This document shows positions 27,820 to 37,140 of a stretch of DNA of 64,000 nucleotides, one piece after another (the stretch's first letter is position 1; the number at the start of each line of letters is the position of its first letter). The notes under the pieces are model-generated. The model was not told the origin of the DNA. It did no database searches and saw only the letters and a list, made by a program, of their open reading frames with translations. This DNA is from Rhodalgimonas zhirmunskyi (GTDB taxonomy: Bacteria; Pseudomonadota; Alphaproteobacteria; Rhodobacterales; Rhodobacteraceae). The translations under genes and the position numbers were made by a program. Location of the stretch: the NCBI GenBank assembly GCA_030848925.1, contig JANFFA010000004.1, forward strand, positions 1 to 64,000, in the 5' to 3' direction.

Positions 27820-28899
27820 GTGCGGCAAATCGCAAAGATCGATCCGTCCACGCTCCCGCTGAAAGGGGGCCCGGGGCGGACAGGACAGCTGACCAATAGC
27901 CAGAAGGCTGCAATCATCGTCCGCTTCCTCCTGCAGGAAGGGGCCGAAGTCCCCTTGTCCGACCTCCCCGAAGATCTTCAAACCACCTTGACCCAGCAGA
28001 TGGGCACGATGCGCTACATCGACCGCGAAACACTGGCCGCCGTCGTCGGTGAATTCGCGGATGAGCTTGAGCGCATGGGCCTCACCTTTCCCCGCGGCCT
28101 TGCCGGTGCGCTCACCGCGCTCGATGGCAAGATCTCTCCCCAAACCGCCGCGCGCCTACGCAAGGAGGCGGGCGTGCGCTGCACCGGCGACCCATGGGCC
28201 ATCATCCGCGAGCAGGAGGTCGACAAGCTCGTGCCCCTCGTCGAACAGGAAAGCACCGAGGTCGCCGCCGTCCTGCTGGCCAAGCTCTCCGTGCCAAAGG
28301 CGGCCGAACTGCTCTCGAAAATACCGGGCGAGCGGGCTCGGCGCATCACCTATGCGGTGTCGCTCACTGGCGCCGTCACCCCCGAGGCCGTCGATCGGAT
28401 CGGCCTCTCGCTTGCCGCGCAATTCGAAATGGCCCCGCCGCGCGCGTTCGACAAGGGCCCCGAAGAACGCCTCGGTGCCATCCTCAACGTCAGCCAGGCC
28501 GATACCCGCGACGACGTTCTCACAGGCCTCGACGAGGCCGACCTCGATTTTTCCGCCCGCGTGCGCAAGGCAATCTTCACCTTCGCGCATATCGCCGAAC
28601 GGCTGCAACCTGTCGACGTTCCGAAAATCACGCGCGATGTCGATCCCGGCCAACTGGTCCTCGCTCTGGCCTATGCCAGCGCTGCCACCGCGCCGTTCCA
28701 GACCTCCGCCAACTTCATCCTCGACAATATTTCCAAGCGCATGGCCGAAAATATCCGCGAAGAGATCCGCGAAGCAGGCAAGGTCAAAGCCAAAGAGGGC
28801 GAGGCCGCCATGAACGAAGTGGTCACCGCCATTCGGGATCTGGCCGAAACCGGTGAACTGACCCTCATCGACCCCGACGAAAACGAGGATGACGGTTAG
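27820..28899 (+). CDS. FliG-like flagellar motor switch protein
   Basis: The protein has 359 residues. The middle domain (about 135-205) has the FliG layout VPLVEQESTEVAAVLLAKL, but the usual EHPQ motif is replaced by EQES. The C-terminal domain (about 250-355) has the charged-ridge region and KRMAENIREEIREAGKV, with an acidic tail. FliG couples the stator to rotor rotation. No other flagellar gene is in the window, so this is an orphan copy. The start is GTG 27820 with only a weak upstream purine run. Confidence 0.8.
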   Translation: MRQIAKIDPSTLPLKGGPGRTGQLTNSQKAAIIVRFLLQEGAEVPLSDLPEDLQTTLTQQMGTMRYIDRETLAAVVGEFADELERMGLTFPRGLAGALTALDGKISPQTAARLRKEAGVRCTGDPWAIIREQEVDKLVPLVEQESTEVAAVLLAKLSVPKAAELLSKIPGERARRITYAVSLTGAVTPEAVDRIGLSLAAQFEMAPPRAFDKGPEERLGAILNVSQADTRDDVLTGLDEADLDFSARVRKAIFTFAHIAERLQPVDVPKITRDVDPGQLVLALAYASAATAPFQTSANFILDNISKRMAENIREEIREAGKVKAKEGEAAMNEVVTAIRDLAETGELTLIDPDENEDDG

Positions 28900-29124
28900 G
28901 CACCTGCCCCGTCGCACCTCCGCTGTGCCGCTTCCCATATACGGTATCTCAATAAAGCCAGCCCTCGTGCTCGCCCGACGTCGGCAAAACCCGCTCGACA
29001 GCCCCGCCGCCCCGGCATACCGTCATCCGACATGGCGCAAGGGATGGGGGACCCGGCGCTTGGTCCTTCCAACACTCTGATATGGCACGCCTCCGCGCCG
29101 GTACACCAAACACGAAGGTCTTGC

Positions 29125-30006
29125 ATGCCCGTCCTGTCGCAAAAAACCACCGCGATCCTGTTGATGATCACCGCGATCTTCTTCTTTTCCACGATGGACG
29201 CACTTGCCAAGCACCTCGCCACCCGCATCGGCACCATGCCCACCCTCTGGGCGCGCTACCTCGGTCAAACGCTCGTCGTGTTCATCCTCGTGTTGCCCCG
29301 GCTGCGCAGCGTCCTGCGCACGCGCTATCCCCGGCTTCAACTGGCGCGCTCCGTTTACCTGATGTGCGCGACCGTGTTCTTTTTCTTCGGCATTTCCAAC
29401 ATCGGCTTGGCACAGGCCGCCGCGATCATGTCGACCAACCCCCTGTTCATCACCATCGGGGCCGCCGTTTTCCTTGGCGAAGTCTTCGGCCTGCGCCGCG
29501 CAATGGCGATCGGCGCGGCCTGTATCGGTGCCGCTCTCGTCATCCGCCCCGGCGCGGATGTGTTCACGCCCTATTCGCTGCTGCCGCTCGCCGCGGCCGT
29601 CTGCTATTCGGCCTATACGCTCACCACCCGCTTCGTGGGCAAGGACGAAGACGCCTGGACATCGCTGTTTTACACCGCCCTGTTCGGGGCAGTCATCCTG
29701 TCGGCGGCGGTGCCCTTCTTCTGGCAACCGCTCGACGGGCATGACCTGCTGGTCATGCTGGCCATCGCGATCTGTGGCACCACCGGGCAACTGGCCCTGA
29801 TCCGGGCGCTGATGCAGGGCGAGGCCGCGATGCTCGCCCCCTTCGCCTATTTCGGCCTGATCTTCGCGACCACCTACGGCGCCTTGATTTTCAACGATTT
29901 TCCCGATGCGCTCACCATTTTGGGCGGGGTGATCATCGCAGGGGCTGGCATTTACGTATGGTATCGCGAAACCATCGTGAAGCCGGTCCAGACAGGCGAC
30001 GATTAA
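29125..30006 (+). CDS. DMT-superfamily (EamA) transporter
   Basis: The protein has 293 residues with ten predicted membrane helices in two EamA repeats (about 5-135 and 150-285). It starts MPVLSQKTTAILLMITAIFF and carries FFFSTMDALAKHLATR in the first repeat. These proteins export or exchange small metabolites across the inner membrane; the substrate cannot be read from sequence. ATG 29125 has GAAGG 7-8 nt upstream. Confidence 0.88.
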   Translation: MPVLSQKTTAILLMITAIFFFSTMDALAKHLATRIGTMPTLWARYLGQTLVVFILVLPRLRSVLRTRYPRLQLARSVYLMCATVFFFFGISNIGLAQAAAIMSTNPLFITIGAAVFLGEVFGLRRAMAIGAACIGAALVIRPGADVFTPYSLLPLAAAVCYSAYTLTTRFVGKDEDAWTSLFYTALFGAVILSAAVPFFWQPLDGHDLLVMLAIAICGTTGQLALIRALMQGEAAMLAPFAYFGLIFATTYGALIFNDFPDALTILGGVIIAGAGIYVWYRETIVKPVQTGDD

Positions 30007-30132
30007 CCTTGTTTTCCCGCTTTCCACGCCCCTGTTGCATGAAAGCCGCACGATAACCCATTGTTATCAATCAATATCACTCGGGGCTTAAGCGCCATAC
30101 ACGCATACCGTGAAATCTGCCCTTTTTTCGCC

Positions 30133-30147
30133 TTAATTGCTCCTTAA
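30133..30147. promoter_or_regulatory. CtrA-type box TTAA-N7-TTAA
   Basis: TTAA (30133-30136), seven bases (TTGCTCC), then TTAA (30144-30147) followed by CC, exactly the CtrA consensus known from Caulobacter and other alphaproteobacteria. It lies 58 bp before the start of the small gene at 30205. Chance occurrence is low in GC-rich DNA, but binding is inferred. Confidence 0.6.
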
Positions 30148-30204
30148 CCACGTCTCGAAGGGCGGCGAAAGTCCTCCCAACGAAAGAACAATTCGAGGCA
30201 GGAC

Positions 30205-30423
30205 ATGACCCTGGAAGCCCGACGCCACGCCACCGTGGCCGCCTTCTTGATGCGCGGAATGCGCGCTGTGAACGACCCACAGGCACTTCCCTATCCGTCC
30301 GAGCATGGCCTCAAGTTCGGCCCGATGGCCGCATCTCGGGGTGAGTTGAAGACGCTGACGATGGCGCTCACCGCGGCGCGGGGGGCGAAATACGGCCTCG
30401 TCGTCCAGCTGGGGAGGCACTGA
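30205..30423 (+). CDS. Small uncharacterised basic protein
   Basis: The protein has 72 residues, with no signal peptide or membrane segment and a net positive charge. It begins MTLEARRHATVAAFLMRGM. GAGGCAGG precedes the ATG. It ends one base before the next start (TGA-G-ATG), so it is translationally coupled to the DUF2927 lipoprotein gene. A CtrA-type box lies 58 bp upstream. I do not recognise the family. Confidence 0.6.
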   Translation: MTLEARRHATVAAFLMRGMRAVNDPQALPYPSEHGLKFGPMAASRGELKTLTMALTAARGAKYGLVVQLGRH

Positions 30424-30424
30424 G

Positions 30425-31786
30425 ATGAAGAACCACCTTCTGCCGATCTGCCTGCTTCTCGTCGGCTGCATGCCCGGCGCCATGCCCGATCAGGCCTCGC
30501 GCGCGGCACAGCCCGCCGCCATGTCCACCCTGCCCCCGCTGAAAAGCTTCGCCCGCCCCACGCCGGCCCGTCCCGGTCGCTCGAATGCCGACATCGCCCG
30601 CGATTTCCTCGAACTGGCCTTCCGTCTGGAAAGTGGGCGTGACCTGCCCGTCCTGACCCGCTTCGAAGAACCGATCTCAATCCGCGTCACCGGCGCGGCC
30701 CCCCCCACGCTGTTGCCCGACCTGTCCAAGCTGGTCTATCGCCTCAACACCGAGGCCCGGCTCAAGGTCACGCTGACCTCTTCGCCCGATGCCAACATCA
30801 CCGTGCAGGCCGTCAGCCGCGCGCAGATCCGCAAGGCCCTGCCCCACGCCGCCTGTTTCGTCGTGCCCAACATCACCGACATCTCGCAATACCGCGCCGC
30901 CCGGCGCAGTTCCAAGGCCAACTGGGGCCTGCTGCGCAAGCGCAACAAGATGGCCGTTTTCGTACCCAACGACGCCGCCCCACAAGAGGTCCGCGATTGC
31001 CTGCACGAGGAACTGGCTCAGGCGATCGGCCCGCTCAACGATCTCTATCGTTTGCCGGATTCCGTCTTCAACGATGACAATATCCACACCGTCCTCACCG
31101 GGTTCGATATGCTCATCCTGCGCGCCTATTACGCGCCCGAATTGCAAAACGGCATGACCCGCCGTCAGGTGGCCGCGCGTCTGCCCGCCATTCTGGCCCG
31201 GCTCAACCCTGCTGGCGAGGCGATCCCGGCGCGCCGCCCCCTGCCCACGCCGCGCAGCTACATCCGCGCCATTCAAACCGCGCTTGGCCCCGGCTCCAGC
31301 TACACCCAACGCCGCGCCGCCGCGCGCGAGGCGCTGAATGTCTCGCAAGCGCTCGGGTTCCAAGATCACCGCCGCGCCTTCGCCCACTATGCCATGGGCC
31401 GCCTGCTCGCGGCATCTGATCCCGAGGCCGCGCTCGGCCATTTTCAGGCCGCCGACCGGTTCTATGCCGCGTCCAACCACACCAGCCTGCACCGCGCCTA
31501 TGTCGCTTCACAATTGGCCGCCCATGCCCTCAGTCAGGGTGATGCCAACGGCACACTGGCCATCGTCAACCGCGCCATTCCCGTCGCCTCGCGCAACGAA
31601 AACGCCGCCCTTCTCGCCACGCTCATGATGCTGCGCGCCGAAGCCCTTACGCTTTCGGGCCGCGCCTCCGAAGCCAGCACCGTCCGGCTGGACAGTCTGG
31701 GCTGGGCGCGTTACGGCTTTGGGGCGGACTGGGCCGTGCGTGCGAAGATGCGCGAAATCGGCGCGCTCAATCCGCTAAAAGGCTAA
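30425..31786 (+). CDS. DUF2927 domain lipoprotein with C-terminal repeats
   Basis: The protein has 453 residues. It begins with a lipoprotein signal (MKNHLLPICLLLVGC, lipobox Cys15). Residues about 50-255 match DUF2927 (FRLESGRDLPVLTRFEEPI, then CLHEELAQAIGPLNDLYRLPDSVFNDDN, which resembles a divergent metalloprotease-like HEExxQ helix). Residues about 290-440 form a helical, TPR-like segment (AFAHYAMGRLLAASDPEAALGHF). It is coupled to the small gene upstream and shares its CtrA-type box. Function is unknown; a periplasmic location is clear. Confidence 0.8.
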   Translation: MKNHLLPICLLLVGCMPGAMPDQASRAAQPAAMSTLPPLKSFARPTPARPGRSNADIARDFLELAFRLESGRDLPVLTRFEEPISIRVTGAAPPTLLPDLSKLVYRLNTEARLKVTLTSSPDANITVQAVSRAQIRKALPHAACFVVPNITDISQYRAARRSSKANWGLLRKRNKMAVFVPNDAAPQEVRDCLHEELAQAIGPLNDLYRLPDSVFNDDNIHTVLTGFDMLILRAYYAPELQNGMTRRQVAARLPAILARLNPAGEAIPARRPLPTPRSYIRAIQTALGPGSSYTQRRAAAREALNVSQALGFQDHRRAFAHYAMGRLLAASDPEAALGHFQAADRFYAASNHTSLHRAYVASQLAAHALSQGDANGTLAIVNRAIPVASRNENAALLATLMMLRAEALTLSGRASEASTVRLDSLGWARYGFGADWAVRAKMREIGALNPLKG

Positions 31787-31808
31787 CGCGGATAAGAAGG
31801 CAGATCGC

Positions 31809-31979
31809 ATGATCGCTTGGGTGGCCGCCCTGTTGGGCGTAATCTTCGGAATAATTCAGGCCCGTCGCAAGGGCGGCAAAGCGCTCGATCTTGCACAATA
31901 CGGCGCCGTATATGGCATCTTTTTCGCTGTCATTGGCGTGATCGTGCAGATCGTCATCATCCGCTTCGGTTTCATGTAA
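31809..31979 (+). CDS. Small two-helix membrane protein
   Basis: The protein has 56 residues with two hydrophobic helices (about 2-16 and 33-54) joined by a basic loop ARRKGGKALD. It lies 22 nt after the DUF2927 gene and 16 nt before the VWA gene, so it is probably part of one transcript. Similar small proteins in the family are sometimes mislabelled apolipoprotein N-acyltransferase. Function unknown. Confidence 0.7.
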   Translation: MIAWVAALLGVIFGIIQARRKGGKALDLAQYGAVYGIFFAVIGVIVQIVIIRFGFM

Positions 31980-31995
31980 GCGGAGCGCGCGAAAA

Positions 31996-33180
31996 ATGTT
32001 CCTGCCCTTTTTCGAAACCCTGCGCAAACACGGCATCCCGGTATCCCTGCGCGAATACCTCGGCTTTCTCGAAGGCATGTCCGCGGGCCTCGTCACCTAT
32101 GACGTGGATGGCTTCTACTATCTCGCCCGCACCGCCATGGTGAAGGACGAAAAGAACCTCGACAAGTTCGACCGCGCCTTCGCCGCCGCCTTCTCTGGGT
32201 TGGAAAACATCTCTTCGGCCGATGTGCTCGAAGCGGTGGATATCCCCGGCGAGTGGCTTGAAAAAATGGCCGAAAAGCACCTCACCCCCGAGGAAAAAGC
32301 CGAGATCGAGGCGATGGGCGGCTTCGACAAGCTGATGGAAACGCTGAAAAAGCGTCTCGAAGAACAGCAGGGCCGCCACCAGGGCGGCAACAAATGGGTC
32401 GGCACCGCCGGCACATCGCCCTTCGGTGCCTATGGCTACAACCCCGAAGGCGTGCGCATCGGCCAGAAGGAAAGCCGCCATCAGCGCGCGGTCAAGGTCT
32501 GGGACAAGCGCGAATTCAAGAACCTCGACGGCGATGTCGAACTCGGGACCCGCAACATCAAGGTGGCCCTGAAACGCCTGCGCCGCTGGGCGCGCGACGG
32601 CGCGCACGAAGAACTTGACCTCAACGGCACCATCCGCGCCACCGCCGAACATGGCTATCTCGACGTGAAAACCCGCCCCGAGCGACGCAATGCCGTGAAG
32701 GTGCTGTTGTTTCTAGATATCGGCGGCTCGATGGACCCGCATATCAAGCTGGTGGAAGAACTGTTTTCGGCCGCTAAAACCGAATTCAAACACCTTGAGC
32801 ATTTCTATTTCCATAACTGCCTCTACGAAGGCGTCTGGAAAGACAACCGCCGCCGCTGGGATCAGCAAACCCCCACATGGGACGTGCTGCACACCTATGG
32901 CTCTGATTACAAATGCATTTTCGTGGGCGACGCTTCCATGTCGCCCTATGAAATCGCCTACCCCGGCGGCGCCAATGAACATTGGAACCCAGAGGCCGGT
33001 CAGGTCTGGCTCGAACGCGCGCGCGAACACTGGCCACAGCACATGTGGATCAATCCGGTGGCCGAGAAATACTGGGGCTACACCCATTCCATCGGCATGA
33101 TCCGCGAAATTTTCGAGGATCGCATGGTCCCGATGACCCTCAAGGGCATCGAACAGGGCATGAAAGAACTTTCGCGCTGA
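31996..33180 (+). CDS. VWA-domain protein (CoxE-like)
   Basis: The protein has 394 residues. The N-terminal 130 residues are helical. A central segment (about 150-225) precedes a von Willebrand A domain whose metal site reads LFLDIGGSMDPH (D241, S245). The second serine of the DxSxS pattern is replaced by Gly, as in some CoxE-like proteins. Such proteins work with MoxR AAA+ ATPases in assembling or activating protein complexes. The likely partner ATPase is not adjacent but at 55307 in this window. Confidence 0.88.
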   Translation: MFLPFFETLRKHGIPVSLREYLGFLEGMSAGLVTYDVDGFYYLARTAMVKDEKNLDKFDRAFAAAFSGLENISSADVLEAVDIPGEWLEKMAEKHLTPEEKAEIEAMGGFDKLMETLKKRLEEQQGRHQGGNKWVGTAGTSPFGAYGYNPEGVRIGQKESRHQRAVKVWDKREFKNLDGDVELGTRNIKVALKRLRRWARDGAHEELDLNGTIRATAEHGYLDVKTRPERRNAVKVLLFLDIGGSMDPHIKLVEELFSAAKTEFKHLEHFYFHNCLYEGVWKDNRRRWDQQTPTWDVLHTYGSDYKCIFVGDASMSPYEIAYPGGANEHWNPEAGQVWLERAREHWPQHMWINPVAEKYWGYTHSIGMIREIFEDRMVPMTLKGIEQGMKELSR

Positions 33181-33336
33181 TCCCAAGCCACGGCGCGCAA
33201 GCGCCATGCCAGCCCCCCGGAAGGGCATTCCTTCATCAGCAGTCATACTTGTTTCGCCGGAATGCGCTTGAAAAGCGTTACGCTTGCGGCATCGCTCCTC
33301 CCGTGGCCGGTCATGACGCTTGCGCGCCTTGTCCCC

Positions 33337-34443
33337 CTACCGGCCCAGCGGCCCACAGCGATAAAGCCGCACCTTCAGCCCGCCATGCGCCACCGTATCG
33401 CCCGCCTCGAACGGCAGGTCACATGCCTTGGCCAGCCCGCCATCGCTTGTCACCAGCCCAACACGCCAGCCCTTGAACCGCTCTTTCAGAACCGTCCCAA
33501 GGCTACCATATAGCCCGAACAACAGCTTGCGATTGCCGATCCGCGCCCCGTAAGGCGGGTTCACCATCACCAGCCCCGGCGCACCTTCTGGGGGCTGCAA
33601 ATCGCTCAGCGGTTGGCAGGCAAAGGAACAAATCTCCCCCACCCCGGCGCGCGCCGCATTCTCGCCCGCGCCCTTGATCGCGCCTGAATCCCGGTCATAG
33701 CCGTAAAACCGCAACCCGGTCTCGCGCGCTGGCCCCTCCCGGCGCATCTCGCCAAACCGCGCGGCATCGAAACTCGCAAATTCCTCGAACGCAAAGCGGC
33801 GCGCCCGCCCCGGCTGCATCCCCAAGGCGATTTCCGCCGCCTCAATCGGAAACGTGCCCGACCCGCACATCGGATCGACCACAGGCATATCCGCGCGATA
33901 CGCCGCTTGACCCAGAAACAGCCCGGCAAGGTTCTCACGCATCGGCGCCTTGCCCACAGCCAGTTTCAGCCCGCGCTTGTGCAGCGCCTCACCGCTGGAA
34001 TCGAGGCTGATGACCACAAGGTTATCGTCGATCCGCACCTTCACCGCGATGCGCGCCTCTTTCGAGATTTCGGCCCCCAACTCCTCGGAAATGGCCTTCT
34101 CGATCCGCTGCGCCGCCGCGCCCGCGTGATAGATTTTCGAGCGTTTGCACGTCACCTCGACCCGCACCGGCATCTCGGCGCGCAAGACCTCGCCCCACGG
34201 GAATTTACGCGCCCGCTTGTCCAACTGCGCCAGATGAAAGGCGCGGAATTCACCCACCCGCACCAGCACCCGCGCCGCGCCGCGCATTTCAAGGTTCGCG
34301 CGCCAGACCTCGGCCCAATCGCCACGCGCCTCAACGCCGCCGGGCACCGCGCGCACATCGGCAAAGCCCTTCTCAAGGGCTTCCTCAGCCAGGGCCTTTT
34401 CAAGCCCCGGCGCCACCGCCATGAATAGTCCAAGATCGCTCAT
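33337..34443 (-). CDS. THUMP-domain class I SAM RNA methyltransferase (RlmL-like)
   Basis: The protein has 368 residues. A THUMP RNA-binding domain (about 45-160) is followed by a UPF0020 methyltransferase with the SAM site VDPMCGSGTFPIEAA and the catalytic MVNPPYGARIG, typical of N2-guanine methylation. It corresponds to the N-terminal enzyme of RlmL (23S rRNA G2445), without the second RlmK domain. The target is inferred from the family. Confidence 0.88.
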   Translation of the reverse strand: MSDLGLFMAVAPGLEKALAEEALEKGFADVRAVPGGVEARGDWAEVWRANLEMRGAARVLVRVGEFRAFHLAQLDKRARKFPWGEVLRAEMPVRVEVTCKRSKIYHAGAAAQRIEKAISEELGAEISKEARIAVKVRIDDNLVVISLDSSGEALHKRGLKLAVGKAPMRENLAGLFLGQAAYRADMPVVDPMCGSGTFPIEAAEIALGMQPGRARRFAFEEFASFDAARFGEMRREGPARETGLRFYGYDRDSGAIKGAGENAARAGVGEICSFACQPLSDLQPPEGAPGLVMVNPPYGARIGNRKLLFGLYGSLGTVLKERFKGWRVGLVTSDGGLAKACDLPFEAGDTVAHGGLKVRLYRCGPLGR

Positions 34444-34499
34444 CCCGCGCTCTTAGCGCAGATCGGACCGCCCCGCACCTGCAATCGCGCTTTCGCGTC

Positions 34500-35987
34500 C
34501 TACAAACGATCCGCGAAATGCCCCAGCAACTGCGCCTTCAGGATCTTGCCCGTCGGCGCCTGCGGCAGGCTGTCGGCAATCACGATCCGCTTGGGCACCT
34601 TGTAGGGCGCCACCCGCTCTTTCATGAAGCCGCGCAGGCCCTCTTCGTCCAGATCGGCCCCCTTGGCGGGGGTGACAAAGGCCACGACCTCTTCGTTGCC
34701 CTCGACCTGCCGTCCCACCACGGCGGCCAGCACCACGCCCTTGTGTTCGGTCAGCGCGGCCTCGACCTCGGCCGGATAGACGTTAAAGCCGGAATGGATG
34801 ATCAATTCCTTGGTCCGCCCGACAAGGTGCAACCGCCCCTCATCGTCAAACCGGCCCAGATCGCCACTGCGGAACCAGTCACCATCCATCACCGCCGCCG
34901 TCGCTTCGGGGTCGCGGAAATAGCCCTTCATGATCTGAGTGCCGCGAATTTCCACCTCGCCCACCCCCTTCTCGGGATCGGCCCCCGGCGCTTCAAGGTT
35001 CACGCGCAACTCGCTGCCCAGCATCGGCAATCCGACCGAACAATCCGGATCGCCCATCTTGCTACGCGTCGCGGCCACCCCGGAAGAAGATTCCGTCATG
35101 CCATAGCCGTTCTGCAGCGGCAGGCCATAAAACGCCTCGGCCTCGCGCTTCCACACCGGGTCAAGCGGCGCGCCCCCTGACGAGACATAGCGCAGCGGCC
35201 CGTCCTTGTAGCGCTCCATCCCGTGCTCGCGGGCATAGGCAAAGATATGGGCATGCATCTGGGGCACCGCTGGCAACACCGTGACCCCTTCTTTCAGCGC
35301 GGCATGGGCGCGGGCCACGTCAAAGCGCGATTCCAGCCGCAGGACCGAGCGCGCCTTGGTGCAGGACAACACCATCGCCAACCCGAAAACATGGCTCATC
35401 GGCAGCGCCAGATAAAGCAGATCGTCTTCCGTCATGCTGCGGATCGACCGGCTCGCCTCGGCGCTGTCGACCCAGCCCGCCTGCCCCAGCATCGCGCCCT
35501 TGGGCGTGCCCGTGGTGCCCGACGTGAACAGCAGGATCGCGATCTCTTCGCCCCCCGGTTCGGGCTGCGCGCCCGCGCGGGCTGCAATCGCGACGCTGCC
35601 TACCGATGTCTCCACCGGTTCGCCCGCCCAATGCGCCGCATGTTCCGCTGGCCATTTCCCGGTCTCCACCGTGAAAACCACAGCCGACGCATCTGATTTT
35701 TCCACCAGAGTTTGCAATTCCGGTGCCGTCAGCCGCGCATTCACCGGCGAAGCCATCGCGCCCAGCATCGACGCCCCAAAAATCGTCGCAATCGCCACGG
35801 CGCTGTTCTCAAGAATGATCAGCACCCGGTCGCCCTTGCCCACGCCCCGCGCGGCCAGCGCCTCGGCCATCTGCCGCGCCCCCTCCAGCATCGCGGCCCA
35901 ATCATAGTGCCGATCATCATGGTCAATCACGGCCAGCTTGCCCGGGCTTACCCGCGCCGCCTCCTCCAGAAATTTCTCAATGCGCAT
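34500..35987 (-). CDS. Class I adenylate-forming ligase (acyl-CoA synthetase)
   Basis: The protein has 495 residues. The ATP-binding P-loop is LLFTSGTTGTPKGAM. The second core motif is NGYGMTESSSG, then DGDWFRSGDLGRFDDEGRLHLVGR and the hinge KELIIHSGFNVYPAEVE. The catalytic lysine is in PQAPTGKILK. It should activate a carboxylic acid (probably fatty or aromatic) to its CoA ester. ATG 35987 has GAGGAGGG 5 nt upstream. The open frame continues upstream across tRNA-Val, but that part is not coding. Confidence 0.9.
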   Translation of the reverse strand: MRIEKFLEEAARVSPGKLAVIDHDDRHYDWAAMLEGARQMAEALAARGVGKGDRVLIILENSAVAIATIFGASMLGAMASPVNARLTAPELQTLVEKSDASAVVFTVETGKWPAEHAAHWAGEPVETSVGSVAIAARAGAQPEPGGEEIAILLFTSGTTGTPKGAMLGQAGWVDSAEASRSIRSMTEDDLLYLALPMSHVFGLAMVLSCTKARSVLRLESRFDVARAHAALKEGVTVLPAVPQMHAHIFAYAREHGMERYKDGPLRYVSSGGAPLDPVWKREAEAFYGLPLQNGYGMTESSSGVAATRSKMGDPDCSVGLPMLGSELRVNLEAPGADPEKGVGEVEIRGTQIMKGYFRDPEATAAVMDGDWFRSGDLGRFDDEGRLHLVGRTKELIIHSGFNVYPAEVEAALTEHKGVVLAAVVGRQVEGNEEVVAFVTPAKGADLDEEGLRGFMKERVAPYKVPKRIVIADSLPQAPTGKILKAQLLGHFADRL

Positions 35988-36157
35988 CTTGCCCTCCTCA
36001 CGCGAGGGCCGATCATGCCGTTCGGGCCTTTGATTGTCACCGCCTGAGCAAAGAAATGCCGCAACGTCCCGCGCCCGACAGGTCCAGAAAATAGGGCCAG
36101 GATTCGACAGCCAAACAGCCCAAGGACAGCGTCGGCAACTATAAACTGAAGGGGGAA

Positions 36158-36233
<76 letters not shown>

Positions 36234-36404
36234 GACAGAGCGGCTTCTACCCTGCCCTACCCGCCCTTGGCAAGCCTGTCGCACGCAAAAATTTTCACCC
36301 CCGTGAAACCGCTCGCGCGGCCACGTATTTCAATCCCGGTGCGCGGCCAAAAACCGCCACGGTCCGCCCACCACCCACGGTCGGATAAAGACCTCCCTCA
36401 GACA

Positions 36405-36977
36405 TCAGCGATGCACGATCTCCTCGCCGTCGCGCAACTCGTAAACCACGCCCTGTTCGCGCCCCATCGCCTCCATCTCGTCCATGCCCCCGCCCAGAAC
36501 TTCGGCGCGCAGAATGGTCAGCGCGATCCCGTGGCTCACGACAATCGCCGGCGCGGTGATCTCTTTGACGAACGCCCCCAGCCGCGCGCGCATGTCGGCC
36601 TCGCTCTCTCCCGGACCGAACAGAAGCAGCTCAAGCGGCGTAAGCCCCTCAAAGGCAGCCGGGTCCTTGGCCTTCATCTCGGCGTAAAGATGCCCCTCCC
36701 AATGCCCTAAGTAGATCTCTTTCAAGCGATCATCGAAGGCCGGCGTAATCCCCAACGGTCCCAACGCAAGCTCTGCCGTCTGCCGCGTGCGCCGCTGGGG
36801 CGAGCAATACGCCGCAATCCCCGCAGGAAGGTCCAGCGCCGCAAGGATTTCCCCTTGTCGCACCGCATGGCCACGGCCCAATTCGGTCAGGTCGGACTCC
36901 ATCTGCCCCTGCACCCGCATATCGCGATTCCAGTCGGTCTGCCCGTGGCGCAAAAGGTAAAGCGGCGGTGTGCTCAT
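36405..36977 (-). CDS. Histidine phosphatase family protein (phosphoglycerate mutase-like)
   Basis: The protein has 190 residues. The catalytic motif LYLLRHGQTDWN is at the N-terminus. The proton-donor region DRLKEIYLGHWEG and the second catalytic histidine in VVSHGIAL are present. The family includes phosphoglycerate mutases and diverse phosphatases; the substrate cannot be assigned. I chose ATG 36977 (GAAGGA 7 nt upstream). ATG 36992 with AGCAGGA is nearly as good. Confidence 0.88.
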   Translation of the reverse strand: MSTPPLYLLRHGQTDWNRDMRVQGQMESDLTELGRGHAVRQGEILAALDLPAGIAAYCSPQRRTRQTAELALGPLGITPAFDDRLKEIYLGHWEGHLYAEMKAKDPAAFEGLTPLELLLFGPGESEADMRARLGAFVKEITAPAIVVSHGIALTILRAEVLGGGMDEMEAMGREQGVVYELRDGEEIVHR

Positions 36978-37058
36978 CTGATCGTCCTTCATTGATCCTG
37001 CTTTCCACCACACTGCCCGTGCCACCCGCGACAGGCAAGCCGCGCACCCGGCCGTCAA

Positions 37059-37094
37059 ACGAAAACCCCCGCCGCGCAGGCGCACGGCGGGGGG
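37059..37094 (-). terminator. Terminator of the secreted-protein gene
   Basis: On the minus strand a stem CCCCCGCCG/CGGCGGGGG is followed by TTTTCGTTT. It lies 47 nt past the stop at 37141. Confidence 0.85.
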
Positions 37095-37140
37095 ATATCT
37101 ACGCCTCAATGGTCCGAGGCGTCATGAAAGACCATTAGGT

